Assembly (NCBI GenBank): GCA_025506515.1 | Contig: CM046451.1 | Span: 42,117,701-42,181,700 of the forward strand | Direction of reading: 5' to 3' | Source: Flaveria trinervia | Taxonomy: Eukaryota > Streptophyta > Magnoliopsida > Asterales > Asteraceae | Length of the DNA: 64,000 nucleotides | In this document: positions 1 to 11,983 of the stretch, in pieces | How the letters are laid out: every line of letters starts with the position of its first letter | Position numbering within the stretch: position 1 is the first letter of the stretch | The notes under the pieces: generated by a model | Told to the model about the DNA's origin: nothing | Databases searched by the model: none | The model's input: the letters and a program-made list of their open reading frames with translations, nothing else | Position numbers and translations under genes: made by a program

Positions 1-2973
1 GCCCACTGTTGGCTTCTCTGGGGTAGAAACAGCCCTAGTCCCAAAAATGTTAGAGCTCATTGCTCAAGGTGACAACCTAGCAACACAAGCTAGCGTTGAA
101 CCCACACCTACTATTTCCCTACCACCTCAACAGACCACTCCCATCTCTTCAAGTATTAGTGTTGAGGTTCCTTATGCTCAGCTTGATGAGCTCATTAGCC
201 CAACTGCCTAAGCCATCACTCTGAGTCTTAACACTCAAGTGATCAACCTTCAGGGGACAGTTACCATCCCCAGCCTATAGATCTCAACCTACCAATCCCC
301 AACCTTGATTTCTATACTGATGAAGATCTAGGTTTCAGTGAGTACCATGATTCTCTCTTCTTTTCCCCTACTCAAAGAGAGATGAGTGCTTCTGAGGCTC
401 TTATTTCTAGCTCCCATCAGTCATCTACTACTGAGGTAGACACTTCTGAACCTGTTCAGGATGTCCATATGGAAAAGGCTCTCACTTCTGAAAGTGATTA
501 CATCATTAAGACCTCAACCATGGCAACTCAGCCCACTGAAATCTCAACTGAGATTGCTAGTGTGCAGAGGAAAACTAGCAACCAAGAACCTGAAACTGTG
601 GGGAGAGAGAGGACTTTGGTCCAGTCATCTCATCCCCCAATGATTCTTCTGATGAAGATGAGGGGAACGTAAGACTAAAGGTGCACAAACTGTCTAAAAC
701 ATGCTCCTATTTAGTCTCCAAGGTTAGTCACCCTAAATCTCATATGACTACCTTACATAACAGGATCAATGATCAACAACATGAGATTTCATATCTTAAG
801 GAAAAACTAGTTGGGAGACCCTTAAGAAGAGCTCAACCAGGAACACAAGAACCTGTGGATGTGATTGACCTATCTTCTATCTCACCTATACAAGTGGGTG
901 ATGCTACCAAAAAGGGGGAGAAAGTCATTACAGCTATAGAACATGGGAGTTCTTTAGAGAGAGTGGATATTAAGGACTCACCATCCTCACTTGCAATTGT
1001 GCATGCTCAGCAACCTCCTCAAATTCACATTGATGTGGACTACACAGACTCCTTCATACAGAGTCTGTTTGAGGATGGGATACCAAGAGCTATGTCATCT
1101 TCACCATCTTCCAATCACATCATTGGGTGGAGGTATGACAGCATCAGGAAAGCCCTAATCATCATAAGAGTTCATGAACAGCAAGAAGTCTTAAATTTTT
1201 AGACTTTGAACTACTATGAAGGTCTAGATCTAGTCAACATGCCACTTGTCAATCCAAGAAAATCAAGACAAGCTGACAGGCTGGCTCAAAGAATCAAAGA
1301 CAGGATCACTGCAGAGTTCAGCTTCAAAAAGAGACTCAGGCAATCAAGCAATGCCATCGGTCAACTAGATGTTGAGGTAGACCCTAAGACTAGTTTCATA
1401 GGGGAAACCTTGACTAAAGGCGTAGTGGCAGAACCTGAGAGCCCTGTCTCATCCTCACCAACTGCTGCAGAGATTCACATTCCTTTTGAGACACCTGCTA
1501 GTGAAGGTGCTTCTCAACCTCTTTCTAGCCAGAGCTCAGAAGCTGCATCAAGCAATGAAGGCCAAAGCTCTCTCCACCTTGAGTCACAAAGGTCTATGAG
1601 TGATAAAGGGAAAAGAAAAAATGACATCTAAGGAGATTGAGGAGGAGGAGAGAGAGAGAGAGGAAAAGGAGGCTGAGGGGTGAAAGTTCCTCTGGTGAGT
1701 CTTCAAGACTCATGGAGTCTGCTATCAGGGCTGCCCCCAGACCAGATACTCAGAATGATGAGATAAGGGCAGTGAGGATAAATGATCCGCAGACAAGGAA
1801 CTATGACATAGACAGTGTCATTTCTCTCCCCTTAGATGAGTTGAATGAACTGGTTGACCTGGAAAGGTCAAGGGAGAAGAAGGAGGCAGAAGATGCAAAG
1901 CTTCTAGTACAAATAAAAGAAGAGAGAAAAAAGAAAAGATTGTACAAACATGTGCCTACCCTCTCCCCAGTTCAAGAAAGTCCTGCACAAGAGGATGTGG
2001 TTCAATAAGTATCGCAAGTAGATAAAGAAGAAGATAGGATCAAGATGATCAACTACTTGAGTGTCACAGGCCTCTATCAGGCAGAAGCACTTCTTCCCTT
2101 GTATTATGACTATGTTGAGTTTGAGTACTTAAAACAACTTGAACTTGAGATAGTCAACGACAGAAAGACAACTAAGAAAAAACTAAGGAAGAAGCTGCAA
2201 AATCAAGAGCCATCATCCAAAAGAGCATGAAAAAGTCTGCTGACAGGCAGAGGATGATGAGCTTCTTGAAGCTGTATGGATTCTCTGGAAGGAGACTTCG
2301 CCCCATGTCTATATTCACTACGGATGAGCATATTAGGGTGATCAAGTAAAAGATCAAAAGTGGAGAGCTCATTGACTTACACTCCACTCCAAGTCAAGCC
2401 CCACCTGAAGTGGAGGTTCAGGTTGAATAACTAGAGACAACACAACCCTGACCTCCTGCTGGAACTTAGCAAGCTTCATCTTCCGATCCACAGCAGGGTC
2501 AACCTCCCTCTCCTTCTGAGCCTGAGAAAGAGGAAGTCCCAACTAAGAAAGACAATGAAGATCATTCTGGTACTGCAGGCCAGTCTTCTCAATTAAAACT
2601 TGTAAAGAGAAAGAAGAGGATGGCTTCTAAACCAAAGCCAAAGAAGAAGAAGACTGCACCCTCTTCTAAACCCCAGGATGAGTTAGAACATCCTGAGGAT
2701 GTGCAGCGAGAGGATGCTACATCAACTCCAATTCAAACAGCTCCTCTAGCATCAGGAAGACCCATCTTCTATTGGACATACACCACAAATCAAAAAAGAT
2801 GGCATGTCATTAGAGATCAAGGCAGTGAAGACATTTACATATGTCAAGATATGTTTCAGTTGCCTCTGCATGATCTCTTTGATATGAGAAGACATTTTGA
2901 CAGTCTGAAGGATCCTAATCACCTTATGAAGAAAGGAATGGTGATCATCCTAATGAGGACTGTTGATATATGA
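1..2973 (+). pseudogene. Cop-1 third ORF (env-like), degraded
   Basis: This is the remnant of the long ORF between pol and the 3' LTR. Open pieces lie at 382-672, 681-1202, 1206-1631, 1637-2008, 2045-2230 and 2620-2973, in three frames, so both stops and frameshifts break it. The product would be hydrophilic and rich in Ser, Glu and Lys. It contains the shared ATKKGE motif at about 904-921, encoded by a purine tract. Two W-x-Y modules are visible, one near 1126-1200 (IIGWRY) and one near 2764-2900 (FYWTY). The family is called env-like in Sireviruses, but I see no signal peptide, membrane segment or fusion peptide here, and the function is unknown. Confidence 0.65.
909..920 (+). other. Internal polypurine tract in the Cop-1 third ORF
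   Basis: The tract AAAAAGGGGGAG lies inside the third ORF, about 2.1 kb upstream of the 3' polypurine tract. The same tract at the same coding position (ATKKGE) occurs in Cop-2, Cop-4 and Cop-5. It could be simple protein conservation or a second plus-strand priming site. The second role is inference. Confidence 0.5.
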
Positions 2974-3004
2974 AGTCTACTTAATGTTTTGGTAGCATCA
3001 GCCT

Positions 3005-3012
3005 AGGGGGAG
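3005..3012 (+). other. Polypurine tract of Cop-1
   Basis: AGGGGGAG is followed two bases later by the TG that opens the LTR. It matches the purine tracts of Cop-2, Cop-4 and Cop-5 in sequence and spacing, and would prime plus-strand DNA synthesis. Confidence 0.8.
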
Positions 3013-3014
3013 TT

Positions 3015-3807
3015 TGTAGAGATTAATGAAGAGGCTGATGCAACCTAAACATCCAAAGTCTGTCCTACATGCTGCACAAATGCAATGAAGAAGAATGCTT
3101 AAGAAGTTTCACACATGCAACTGAAATATTCTTTGTGTGAAATATTCCGAATCCAAGATCAATATCTTCCGAAGCCAAAGATGAAGTCTTCCGAAGCCTC
3201 AAAGACAAAGTCTTCCGAAGCTTCAACTTATGAAGATAGATTTCTTCTGAAGACTTTTGACACATGCTTTATCTTATGTAGTTTTCCATAAAGCTTGACA
3301 CGTTTCCGCTGCATCTCTATAAGGTCACCAACTTACATGAGTTGGTGAAAAGGTCCATGCTTTTAGTAACTGTACATGGAGGTCTTGAGTCTGTAACTTT
3401 CTACTTCATGTACTTTATCCTTTTTGTAATAGACAAGGATGTGAGCTATGGCATGTCATAGTCACTAGTCGAAAGGCAATCTGCCTTTTGACTCTACAAT
3501 TGATTTTGTTTTTGTCTAGTCATTGTGTCCAGCTAGCTTTCAAAGTATAGCGGCTGTAGGATGTAGTATAAGTATCTTATGTTCTTGTATCTTTGTAATA
3601 TGCTTTGTAACACTTGTAATAGAACATAGAGAAAGCAATATACTACATTCTTGAAAACCATATACTTTTGTTCTCTTGTTCTGTCTCTTATATTACTTGT
3701 GTTCTTAGTGTCTTATTGTGGTTAATCCAGTCTTACTATTTGATTAAGTTTTGTTAATCTCCTCTTTGTGTTGTTGTGTTGTAATTGACCCCCTTCACGG
3801 TCCTGTA
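3015..3807 (+). repeat. 3' LTR of Cop-1
   Basis: The LTR starts TGTAGAGATT directly after the purine tract. Its first part aligns loosely with the start of the Cop-2 and Cop-4 LTRs (GGCTGATGCAACC versus GGCTGGTGCAACC). The 3130-3260 region holds several CTTCCGAAG palindromes, as in Cop-4. The end is put at 3807 (GGTCCTGTA), by analogy with the CCTGCA and CCTGTA ends of related LTRs. That end is not certain because a TA repeat follows and no second LTR is present for comparison. Confidence 0.65.
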
Positions 3808-3824
3808 TATATATATATATATAT
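3806..3824. repeat. TA microsatellite at the Cop-1/Cop-2 LTR junction
   Basis: An uninterrupted TA run sits exactly where the Cop-1 LTR ends and the 5'-truncated Cop-2 LTR begins. It may mark the deletion or recombination point between the two LTRs. Confidence 0.75.
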
Positions 3825-4326
3825 GGACCAGTGGACCTAAGTATGGTCTCTGACACTCCACTGCAGACCTGGTACTTCATAATGTTTTTCCAAAAGGCCA
3901 TGTAGTTGACCATATTATTCCACGGTTTAACTTTATTTGTTAGTACAAGTTGTCAACTTTAGTTATTGACAAAAGGTAAGTCATGGACATGTCATGACTA
4001 TCATATCTTAGATAAGACATTATCTAAGATACCTCAACTATATCTTTGTATTATCTGCTTTAGTTAGAGGATTCTAGCTGGTAAAAGTATACCTGGCTGT
4101 AGATAGTAGTATATATGGTTTCTTATTGTAACTCTTGTAGTAAGCTGTAAGAGTCTTGTAAACTTTGAGTTGAGAAGTAATATATACAAGTATCTTGAAA
4201 ATTATTCTTGTGTTTTCTTGTGTTACTTAGTATATTATAATAAACTCTTAGAAGAACTCTGCTTCTGAGTGCTTGTTAGTAAGTTTGAGAGAAATACTTG
4301 TGTTGAGTATAAAAATTGGTCCTACA
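3825..4326 (+). repeat. 5'-truncated 5' LTR of Cop-2
   Basis: The segment from GGACCAGTGGACC onward aligns with the 3' part of the Cop-2 3' LTR, sharing the AAAGGCCATGTAGTTGACC block and the ATCTTAGATAA inverted repeat. It ends in CCTACA, three bases before the primer binding site. Roughly the first half of the LTR is missing. Confidence 0.8.
4005..4030. repeat. Perfect 11-bp inverted repeat in the Cop-2 LTR
   Basis: The arms ATCTTAGATAA and TTATCTAAGAT flank a 4-base loop, GACA. The same hairpin occurs at 8858-8883 (one arm mismatch), 24817-24842 and 36753-36778 (both with loop TACT). The stem is kept while the loop differs, so it may be a conserved LTR element. Confidence 0.85.
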
Positions 4327-4328
4327 AT

Positions 4329-4340
4329 TGGTATCAGAGC
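4329..4340 (+). other. Primer binding site of Cop-2
   Basis: TGGTATCAGAGC, three bases after the LTR end, is the standard complement of the 3' end of plant initiator tRNA-Met. It primes minus-strand synthesis. Confidence 0.9.
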
Positions 4341-4392
4341 TATAGAGCTCCATGAGTTTGTCACTACTTCATGTTGTTTATACTGAATAGGT

Positions 4393-7300
4393 CATCGGGA
4401 GCATCTAGAGCTCCATGATGAAGGCGCTCCTACTGAGTTCCCCGAATCAGAACTTGACGACACCTATATTCAAATGGGATACAATAGAGATGTGAATAGG
4501 TCTACAGTTTATAAGTTCAATTTTTCTTATAACTGGAAGTTCCTACTTCATGTTGTTCTTCATTGTTTGTGTAACAAATTGGGGGATGGGATCAAATCCT
4601 ATATGAACTGGGCTGCCTAGTTCATGGATTGGTGAAGAGCCTCGGCTTCAACTACTCAAGGTTTGTGTTGGCTAACCTTCTAGGACACCTCCAAAAACCT
4701 TAGGTATCCTAGGTTTCTTTAGCAGATAAGCAACTGTGAGTTGGACCAGAGTAAGCTTGTCTGTGCAGCTACTCTGCATGTCCCTCAAATGAGGCCGACC
4801 ATCTTCAAAATCTTGAAGAGAATGTCCACCAACTTCACTAGAAGATACACTGTCCTTCTCCCAGGTATGATTGAGCCAATGGCTCCTGTTGACATCCTTG
4901 TTCACCCCACAGGTGATGAACCCACACAAGCAACTACCCTTATTTTGCCAGGTCTTCCTACTAACCCTATCAAAAACACATATCAGAGATGTAAACGAAC
5001 CCTGCTCAATCTATCTGATTGAGCAACAACCTCCTGTTCAAACCAAAAAGACTAGAGTGGAATCATAGGCTCCCACTCAGTCAGAGGTCTTACCATCCTT
5101 CTCATTTGACCTCAATATGGCGTTTGAGCCTCCTTAGTCTCAATTCCCTAAGCCCCAACCCTAGTTGCAAGCCCTTAGGAAGAGTCCTAACACTCTCTTG
5201 AGAACCAAAAGGACAGCCCCACCAAAGGCTCAATGCCATTAGACATTAACCAAAGTCCGGGTCATTAGGCTACATTTCCCTATCCTTACTGACCTTTTAA
5301 TCAGAACTAATAAGGAGATTACATCTCTTCATGGCAATGAAGTTGATCCAAAAAACCCTCTAACAAATCAACACAACCTAGAAGGACCTCTTGTCTCTAG
5401 CACACATCAGTTAAAACCAACTGAGGTGAGTCCCACGGATTTGGAGAGGACTCATGTTGATTCAGCTGCCACTACTAAATGAAACTTGTTGGATCCTCAG
5501 CCCAGTGGTACCATCTCTGAGACTGAATATACGACAACTGTGCCTTTTGGTGACTCTAAAAAGATCCTTAGGCAAGGGAAATTAGGGTGCCAAGAAACCA
5601 CATCTAGTGGTGAGGATGAACATACAAGGTATGTTAGCTCATCTCCATGTGATTCTTCAAAAGAAGATGAGGGAAGTATGCAACTCACCATTCAAGACCT
5701 ACTTTCTAAAGTCTCAAACTTGAATCAAAGGTTAAGACTTTAAAGGGGATAGGTCTACCACTTAGCAATTTGAGATTGAAAATCTCAAGGCTGAGCTAGC
5801 TGAGAAATAGATTGAGAGATCTGTTAGGCATGTACCAACTCAGGTCTCATTGACCTCTTCCTGTAGCTCATCCAGCTCTCAAGATGATGCTACCAAAAAA
5901 GGGGAGAGTGTTTAGAGACAAACAACAAAGGAACCATTGAGCCAAGCTTTAACTTCTCTATCTGCTAGATATTCAACTCCTACTACAACAGTCTTTCCTA
6001 AGCCTCTCCAAATTGTCCTGCAAATGGACCCAAGGATGCTCAGAGATCTCAACAGGATCTTCTCCAAGTTCCTATTCAAATCTCTTTAGATCAGCCTAGC
6101 CCTGATGCGGATATGATATACTTTGGAGCTGAAGAGCTTTAGAGGTTAAGTGCACCTTCTACCACTTTGGAAGAAGTTGGTCAACCTAAGGTCCAATGGA
6201 ACCTGATTTCATTTTGAAAGGGAAATGAGGACTGATGGCCTAACAATTGAAGTAGCTGGGACAGATAGTGCATTCCCTCAAATTTCCAAAGCTGATGTAA
6301 AAGCCTCAGAAGGACAATTTAAATCTTCTAAAATTGAGATGGAAGTTGCCGAAAGTTTGTTCTCCTTGTCCGAGGAGCTAATCATCACTGATGCAATTCT
6401 AGAGTTGGCATCTAAGGTGAATAGTGAGGACTTTCTCAACCGACCCCTAGCTCAGACAACTTCACTATCTCCATCCACCATGTCTCAACCTCAATCCTAC
6501 ATCTAAGAACCACCAAAGTACAGCAATTACGAAGAATAAAGGCAAGAAGAAGATGACTGAGGAAGAGCTTCAGGAGGAGGAGAGGATTTAGAAACTAAAA
6601 AGAAAGGTAGACTCCCAACTGGGAAGTTGCTAGCTGCCAGCTCCAAAGCAGCTGCAACTAACCAGGAGGCAGTCAACAACCAGAAAAAGGTGGAGATCAT
6701 TGATAGGCTCATCAAGCTTGGAGTTGTCAGTGAAGATATACTCCTGCTACCACTAGAGGAGTTAGTAGAGCTACAAAAGGCAACCATGCGGCAGATTGAA
6801 CGAAGGGAGGAAGCAACAAGGTTGGCCTTTGAAGAGGAAAGAGAAAGGAAGAAGAGGGAAGCTAATTTGCAGCTCAAGAGGGAAATGATATCTTTCCTAA
6901 CCTCTAGGGGTTTCTCTCTTCAAGAACTATGTCCACATGACAATGACACAATCCTATGGCTCTTGAAAAAGAGCAGGATCAACTGGAGAAAGAGAGGAAG
7001 ATAGTTGCAAAAGAGAAGATGAGGTGGAAGAAGAGAAAGGAAGAAGAAGCTGGGGTTATTGCCGCCAAGAAGATAGGTGAGAAGGCCTGGATGAAAGATT
7101 ATCTTCGGGCTCATAGCTTCTTTGGTAAGCAAGTGGGACACATGTCTGAAAAGACTCTCCAGTGACATGTTAGTGACATCAAGGCTAACATTTGCTTGGG
7201 AAAAAGGAAAGAGATGTACAAAAGGGGACAAGGAATGATCTTTAAACCAACACCTCAACCCCAACCTACAACCCAAACTCAATCCCAACCTCAACCTGAA

Positions 7301-8310
7301 CCATTCCCATTTCCTTTCCCTATTAAAACTAAGCCTATTGCCAAACCTTACACCCCTGAATCTACACCAACCACCATACCTATCTCATCAGCACAACCAC
7401 CTCAACTAATCATCCATCACCCTAAAACATTACCTAGAACCAAAACACCATTACCTACCTAACAAACATCCAGACCATCCCCTCAGCCTTATAAACATCT
7501 CTCCTTAGAGGAGTTTAAGGAGATCAAGATAAAGCACAAAAATGCATAACTTTGAGTGACATCTCCTATGAGGAGGATCCTTATGTTCCTCACAAGAGAT
7601 CAATTCCTTGATCTGCCAAGAGCAACATTGGACCAGGCCGTTAAACTCCCTGGCCTCAACTCTGACTCATTAAATTATGAAGAGAAGAAGCTATGAAGAA
7701 AGCTAGTGACTCTACTGGATACAAAGAAAGGGGACAAGGTTCCTAGTCAGCCGCTTGTGCCTTGAAGGAAAATTATCCAGTGGAGGTTCGATGAAGCCTC
7801 TCATAACTTTGTTGTAGAGAGAGAGAATGGAGAGAGCAATAGGCTGAATGCCTATTACCTGCTACACTCTAGCAGATTCAATATTGATGAGTTAGCAGAG
7901 AAGCCATTCTCCAATCCCTCCAACTCTAAAATAGCTGCTCACATCAGAAGTCATCTAAGCAGCCTTCATCTTGCTGAGCTCACTGCAAAAACCAAGATTG
8001 AAAAAGAGTTGAAGCTAAGAGAGAAGGAAGACAAGGAAAGGTCAACCACCAAAGGCAAGGCCTTTCTATAAATGGTGGAAGGCCCGAAATTGGAACCAAT
8101 ACTTATATGGGAGTATGACTATAACTCCTATCAACTAACTCTCTTTAGATAGACTCAGCAGAGGGTACATATCATTCAAAGTGACAGACTGGATCTCCTG
8201 TCTACGAATGATCTATACAAACTTCTCAGCACCACTTTCGGGAAGAACAAAGAAATAGATAAGTATCTACTTTCCCTGGTGTTGAAAGTTTTGAGGAGCA
8301 GGAACAGGTG
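4393..8310 (+). pseudogene. Cop-2 third ORF, heavily degraded
   Basis: The segment aligns in order with the third ORF of Cop-4, from the ELHDEG-type N-terminal part at about 4405 to the DLLSTNDLYKLL-type end at about 8220. Open pieces include 4741-5022, 5486-5743, 6225-6506, 6627-7004 and 7196-7462, in several frames. A coiled-coil, Glu/Lys-rich part lies near 6640-7080 and a Pro/Thr/Gln-rich linker near 7240-7460. Two W-x-Y/F modules lie near 7765-7900 and 8100-8240. The first ~30% of the N-terminal domain is missing, because the gag-pol deletion runs into it. Confidence 0.7.
5895..5908 (+). other. Internal polypurine tract in the Cop-2 third ORF
   Basis: AAAAAAGGGGAGAG sits in the ATKKGE coding motif, 2.4 kb before the 3' purine tract. 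It differs from the other copies by one G-to-A change. Confidence 0.5.
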
Positions 8311-8331
8311 AGGGTTTGATAGCATCAACCT

Positions 8332-8339
8332 AGGGGGAG
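8332..8339 (+). other. Polypurine tract of Cop-2
   Basis: AGGGGGAG in the context CATCAACCT-tract-TT is followed by the LTR start TGTTGGATC at 8342, as in Cop-4. Confidence 0.85.
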
Positions 8340-8341
8340 TT

Positions 8342-8948
8342 TGTTGGATCAAGAAGAAGGCTGGTGCAACCAAAACCAAACACTTAGAATATTTTTGGCA
8401 CAACTTGTAAAGGACTTTCAAAGCTAAGCATTGAACTTCTGAAGCAAATGGTGTTCTTCTGAAGACAGTGCAAAATCAACTTCCCAAGGAAAAGCTCCAA
8501 CTTCTGAAGACAAAGTCTTCTCCTTTGAAGGTCAAGACTTAGAAGAATTCAAAGACAATGACTTTTGAAGTAGAACTCCCCAAGCCACGGAAGAAGCAGC
8601 CTCTTCCGAAGTATAAAGATCTTTGGAAGAACTTGTTCTTCTGAAGCCATTTAACCTTCGGAGATGATGCGATGGACTAGTAGACATAAGTATGGTCTCT
8701 AACACTCTGCTGAAGACCTCTGATACTTCATGGCATTTTCACAAAAGGCCATGTAGTTGACCATACTTTATTCCATTGTTTACGTTTATATGTTAGTACA
8801 AGTTGCCAACTTTAAATGGTGATAAAAGGTAAGTCATGGACATGTCATGACTATCATATCTTAGATAAGACATCATCTAAGATACCTTAACAATAGCTTT
8901 GTAGTATTTTCTTTAGTTAGAGGATTCTAGCTGGTATCAAAGTATATC
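8342..8948 (+). repeat. 3' LTR of Cop-2, first part
   Basis: The LTR begins TGTTGGATC and contains CTTCTGAAG and CTTCCGAAG palindromes near 8450-8660. It also carries the block shared with Cop-4 (GGTAAGTCATGGACATG). It breaks off at 8948, where Cop-3 is inserted, and resumes at 46296. ATATC is present on both sides of Cop-3. Confidence 0.85.
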
Positions 8949-9401
8949 TGTTGGTCCATTTGATCGATTTTTAGTACAAATGAGTTATTGATTCGTTCAA
9001 TATCAGATACAGTAATGAGATAACAAATATGAATAACAATAAGAACAATCTCAAAGTCAACAACTAAGAACAATAATGATCAATAATAACAAAAGCTTAA
9101 CGATTAGGGTTTGTGTAAGGATACCTAACAAAGAACAAGATCAAATCTATATATAGCAGCCCTAGTTTCACAAACAGTTTCGCTATCAGCGAAACTATGT
9201 TGCTGAAACTATAGTTTCGCCCGACAGATACAATAGTTTCGCCGGTGAACTAAACAACTGACTATGAGCGAAACTATATTTTCACTAGACTACAAACTAA
9301 ACAAAATAAACAATATTCAAAAGTAAACTAGAATTAGACCTATTACAAGTAATATAAACATAATTTAATCTAAAGTGAGTCCAACCTATACTTGATCTTC
9401 A
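8949..9401 (-). repeat. 3' LTR of Cop-3
   Basis: It begins TGTTGGTCC and ends GATCTTCA, next to the reverse-complemented polypurine tract. It contains an inverted repeat of AGTTTCGCT with AGCGAAACT near 9177-9197 and further TAGTTTCGC copies. Compared with the other LTR it lacks roughly 65 bp, which match about 45917-45980 of the right-hand copy. Confidence 0.85.
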
Positions 9402-9404
9402 ATA

Positions 9405-9412
9405 CTCCCCCT
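9405..9412 (-). other. Polypurine tract of Cop-3
   Basis: CTCCCCCT on the plus strand reads AGGGGGAG on the element's strand, in the context CAACCTAGGGGGAG. The same context precedes the LTRs of Cop-2 and Cop-4. It lies three bases from the LTR edge. Confidence 0.85.
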
Positions 9413-9459
9413 AGGTTGAACCTCACTGCCTTCACTTGTCTTGATTTGACTAGTCAGCT

Positions 9460-11983
9460 CTAGTCTCCCCTGCTGGCCTCTGATATGTCTTCATCAGCAC
9501 TTGCAGCAACATGCTTAGGAGCTTTAGCAACTGATTTACTCTGGTCACCTCTTGCCTCATTAGCTCCTTTAGGACGAGTATTAGCTTGCTCAAATTGTCT
9601 CGTTAAGTCCCTCACATCCATTTCCAGCTCATCTTGTGCTCTCACCTTCTCAGCAAGCTCATTCACCTCTCTCCTCACACCTCTAACCTTATTAGCCATA
9701 ATGATAAACATACTGGCTTCTTTCCTCGTCTCTTCCCCTGCTCCTGCTTTGATGTGGTGTTCATAAAGAACTAGCATGTCTTCATCATAGAATCCAAACA
9801 ACTCCATGGGATCAAACAGTCTAAACTCAACCCTGTTCTTTACCTAGATCACAGCCTCCCCTATGTTGTTATCATAGAACCACTTCTTAAAGGTTTGTAA
9901 TTGCTTGGGGAGGAGATCTGACAATCTAACCCTGTTTAATGTCTTTGGGGATTCACCCTTGGCATGATTTTCCTTTCCTTGTTTCCCAATCCTTATCCTT
10001 TTTGGATCTTTCCTCCTCCACCTTCATAAACCAATTGATTCAAAATTGTCATTGATTCCATTCCTGATCTCTTTTTCTAACAATGTGGCTCTCTCACTCA
10101 AATGAACATTAAGCAATGGTAGCACAACTAGCCACCTCAAGTCCTACTTAGGCAAGGTCTTGAATGCCTTCCTCTTATGAAGATAAGTAATTCCTCCCCC
10201 TCTCCTCTTTATCATAAACATTTTAAGGTCTGGGTTATACTTCCAGCTAATGATTCTTTCATCAGCCTCAGATTTACTCAACCCTTCCAAGTTTTGGAAT
10301 AGGGGAGTTAGATCTTCAGTCCCTTTCTCCTTCACAAACCACTCCTCCTTCTCCATCTCAAACACATCTCCATCAATATCACCCTTCTTAGAAACATAGA
10401 TTAGAGGTCTCTCCTCAACCTCATAATATTCAGGTTCAGAATCATAATCAACCAACTGCTCATCATCTTCATTTTCATCAATCAATCTTTTCTCAGTCGT
10501 TTTCTCAACATTCTCAGCAGGATTCTCTCTCACCACCTTTTCACCAACCAAATCTTTCTCTAAATCAATATGCATGTTCACAAAACCAACCTCCGAAATC
10601 TCATCAGCATCTTCCAAACTCAGCCTCATGTCTTACTCCAGAAGCTCCTGCTTCCTCAGTTGCTGCACCAGATGTGCCTCTCCTGCCCGGGAGGAAGTAC
10701 CCACATTTAAAAATGAGTACCTGGAAGTGTCAGTCAAATCATCTAACTCAGTTTGAGTTAGCTGATTGGGTAGGCTGGTTATAGCCTTCAACTTATTTAC
10801 CTCCTCAAGCAATCTCTTACCCATCAACATCTTGGTCATTCCTTCTGCTTTTCTCTTATCTCCTGATTGGTATGTTCGGTTTTGATCATGCTCAACTCGT
10901 TAGCCAGAGATTTATTGAGGTTTCTTATCACATCCTCATCCAAAATGGCTCTCTCCTCCCTCCTTGAGGGCTCAGTGAAAGATTGATGCTTATGTTTAGT
11001 CCTTCTTTCAGCTTCTCCCTCACCAGCTTTCTTCTTGAACCTCTTCCTTTCTCAATCCTAGTCTCCTTAGCCATCTCATTCATTTCATCCTCAAAATCAT
11101 AATCCTTTCCTTTTGCATATCGTTTCCTCTTCTTAATAGCATCTATCCATTTCACCCTTGTCTCCTCAGCTCTTTTCTCTTTAGACTTATTAACCCTCCT
11201 GATATATCTCCATATCTCTTGAAGGTACATGTTTTCCCATAGATGAGTAATCTTTCCACTGAAATCATGACGAATAGCACAACAGTCTACAAAAATGCGG
11301 GTATTCATCTGTACTAGTCTTTTAACCTCTCCATGTCAGGAAATGTTAGGAATGAGGTCATCAATAATCATCTGAAGAAATCAAGGATAAAGTAGCCATT
11401 TATCTTTCTTCAAAGCCATTACATTCTCCGCCATATAATCTAAAATCAAACATGCAATGTTGGCCTTATGCCCTCTGTAACATATCACCATCGTTTTAGC
11501 CCAGTCCAAATTCAGCCCATCTGATCCACGTTTACGGTGATTATAGCACATAATAAAAACATGAACTATATCTCCATTCCTTATAAAGAAAGGATTGCTT
11601 GATCTCCTTCCTTGTCCCAAAGGGAGGTCCCTCATAACCCATGGACCGAAAAGCCTCATATACTTCCTGATGTGACAATATTACCTCCTCCCCCGTGTCT
11701 CTTCTAATCGCAACACTCTTGATATAATCTCTGTAGTAATAATTAGCTCATTCTACAACACCCTTGCTACAATCCTCTGTGAATTGGCTCTAGTATCATA
11801 CTCAGTCGTTCCCCATAAATCTTTGATATGTGAATCATAAATAGTGGACGAGTGTGAGATCGCATATGCTATCGGATATCTCTACAACCATCGTATATAG
11901 TCTTTGAAGTCAGCAGGTTTTGGGTGACTGTAGTCTAAAATAGCAGTAATGTTGTTCCTCACATCGAACTTTAGATTCACCAT
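9460..11983 (-). pseudogene. Cop-3 third ORF, degraded
   Basis: A plausible start ATG is at 11983. Its N-terminal part (DYSHPKPADF ... SSTIYDSHIKDLWG) resembles the start of the Cop-4 third ORF, with its DSSRDADF and NPAIYSNHMSEFW segments. Open pieces are 11381-11659, 10928-11308, 10633-10839, 10144-10629 and 9460-9807. A basic Arg/Lys-rich stretch lies near 10980-11250, an acidic stretch near 10340-10560, one W-x-Y module (IISWKY) near 10200-10250, and a coiled-coil-like C-terminal piece near 9480-9760. The role is unknown, and no membrane segment is evident. Confidence 0.65.

Larger units (their letters stand above)
1..3807 (+). mobile_element. Cop-1: 3' end of a Sirevirus-like Copia retrotransposon
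   Basis: This is the right-hand part of a Ty1/Copia element whose 5' LTR, gag and pol lie outside the window. What remains is the third ORF found downstream of pol in Sirevirus-like elements, a polypurine tract (AGGGGGAG at 3005-3012) and a 3' LTR starting at 3015. The same order of third ORF, purine tract and TG-starting LTR recurs in Cop-2, Cop-4 and Cop-5, which supports the call. The right boundary is uncertain because the LTR ends at a TA run that abuts the truncated LTR of Cop-2. Confidence 0.8.

Noticed and set aside
4329..4340. Possible tRNA-Met gene fragments at the TGGTATCAGAGC sites
   Set aside because: Each is only the primer complement next to an LTR end, with no tRNA cloverleaf around it.
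9485..9766. Plus-strand 93-codon frame
   Set aside because: It is the shadow of the minus-strand Cop-3 third ORF at 9460-9807.
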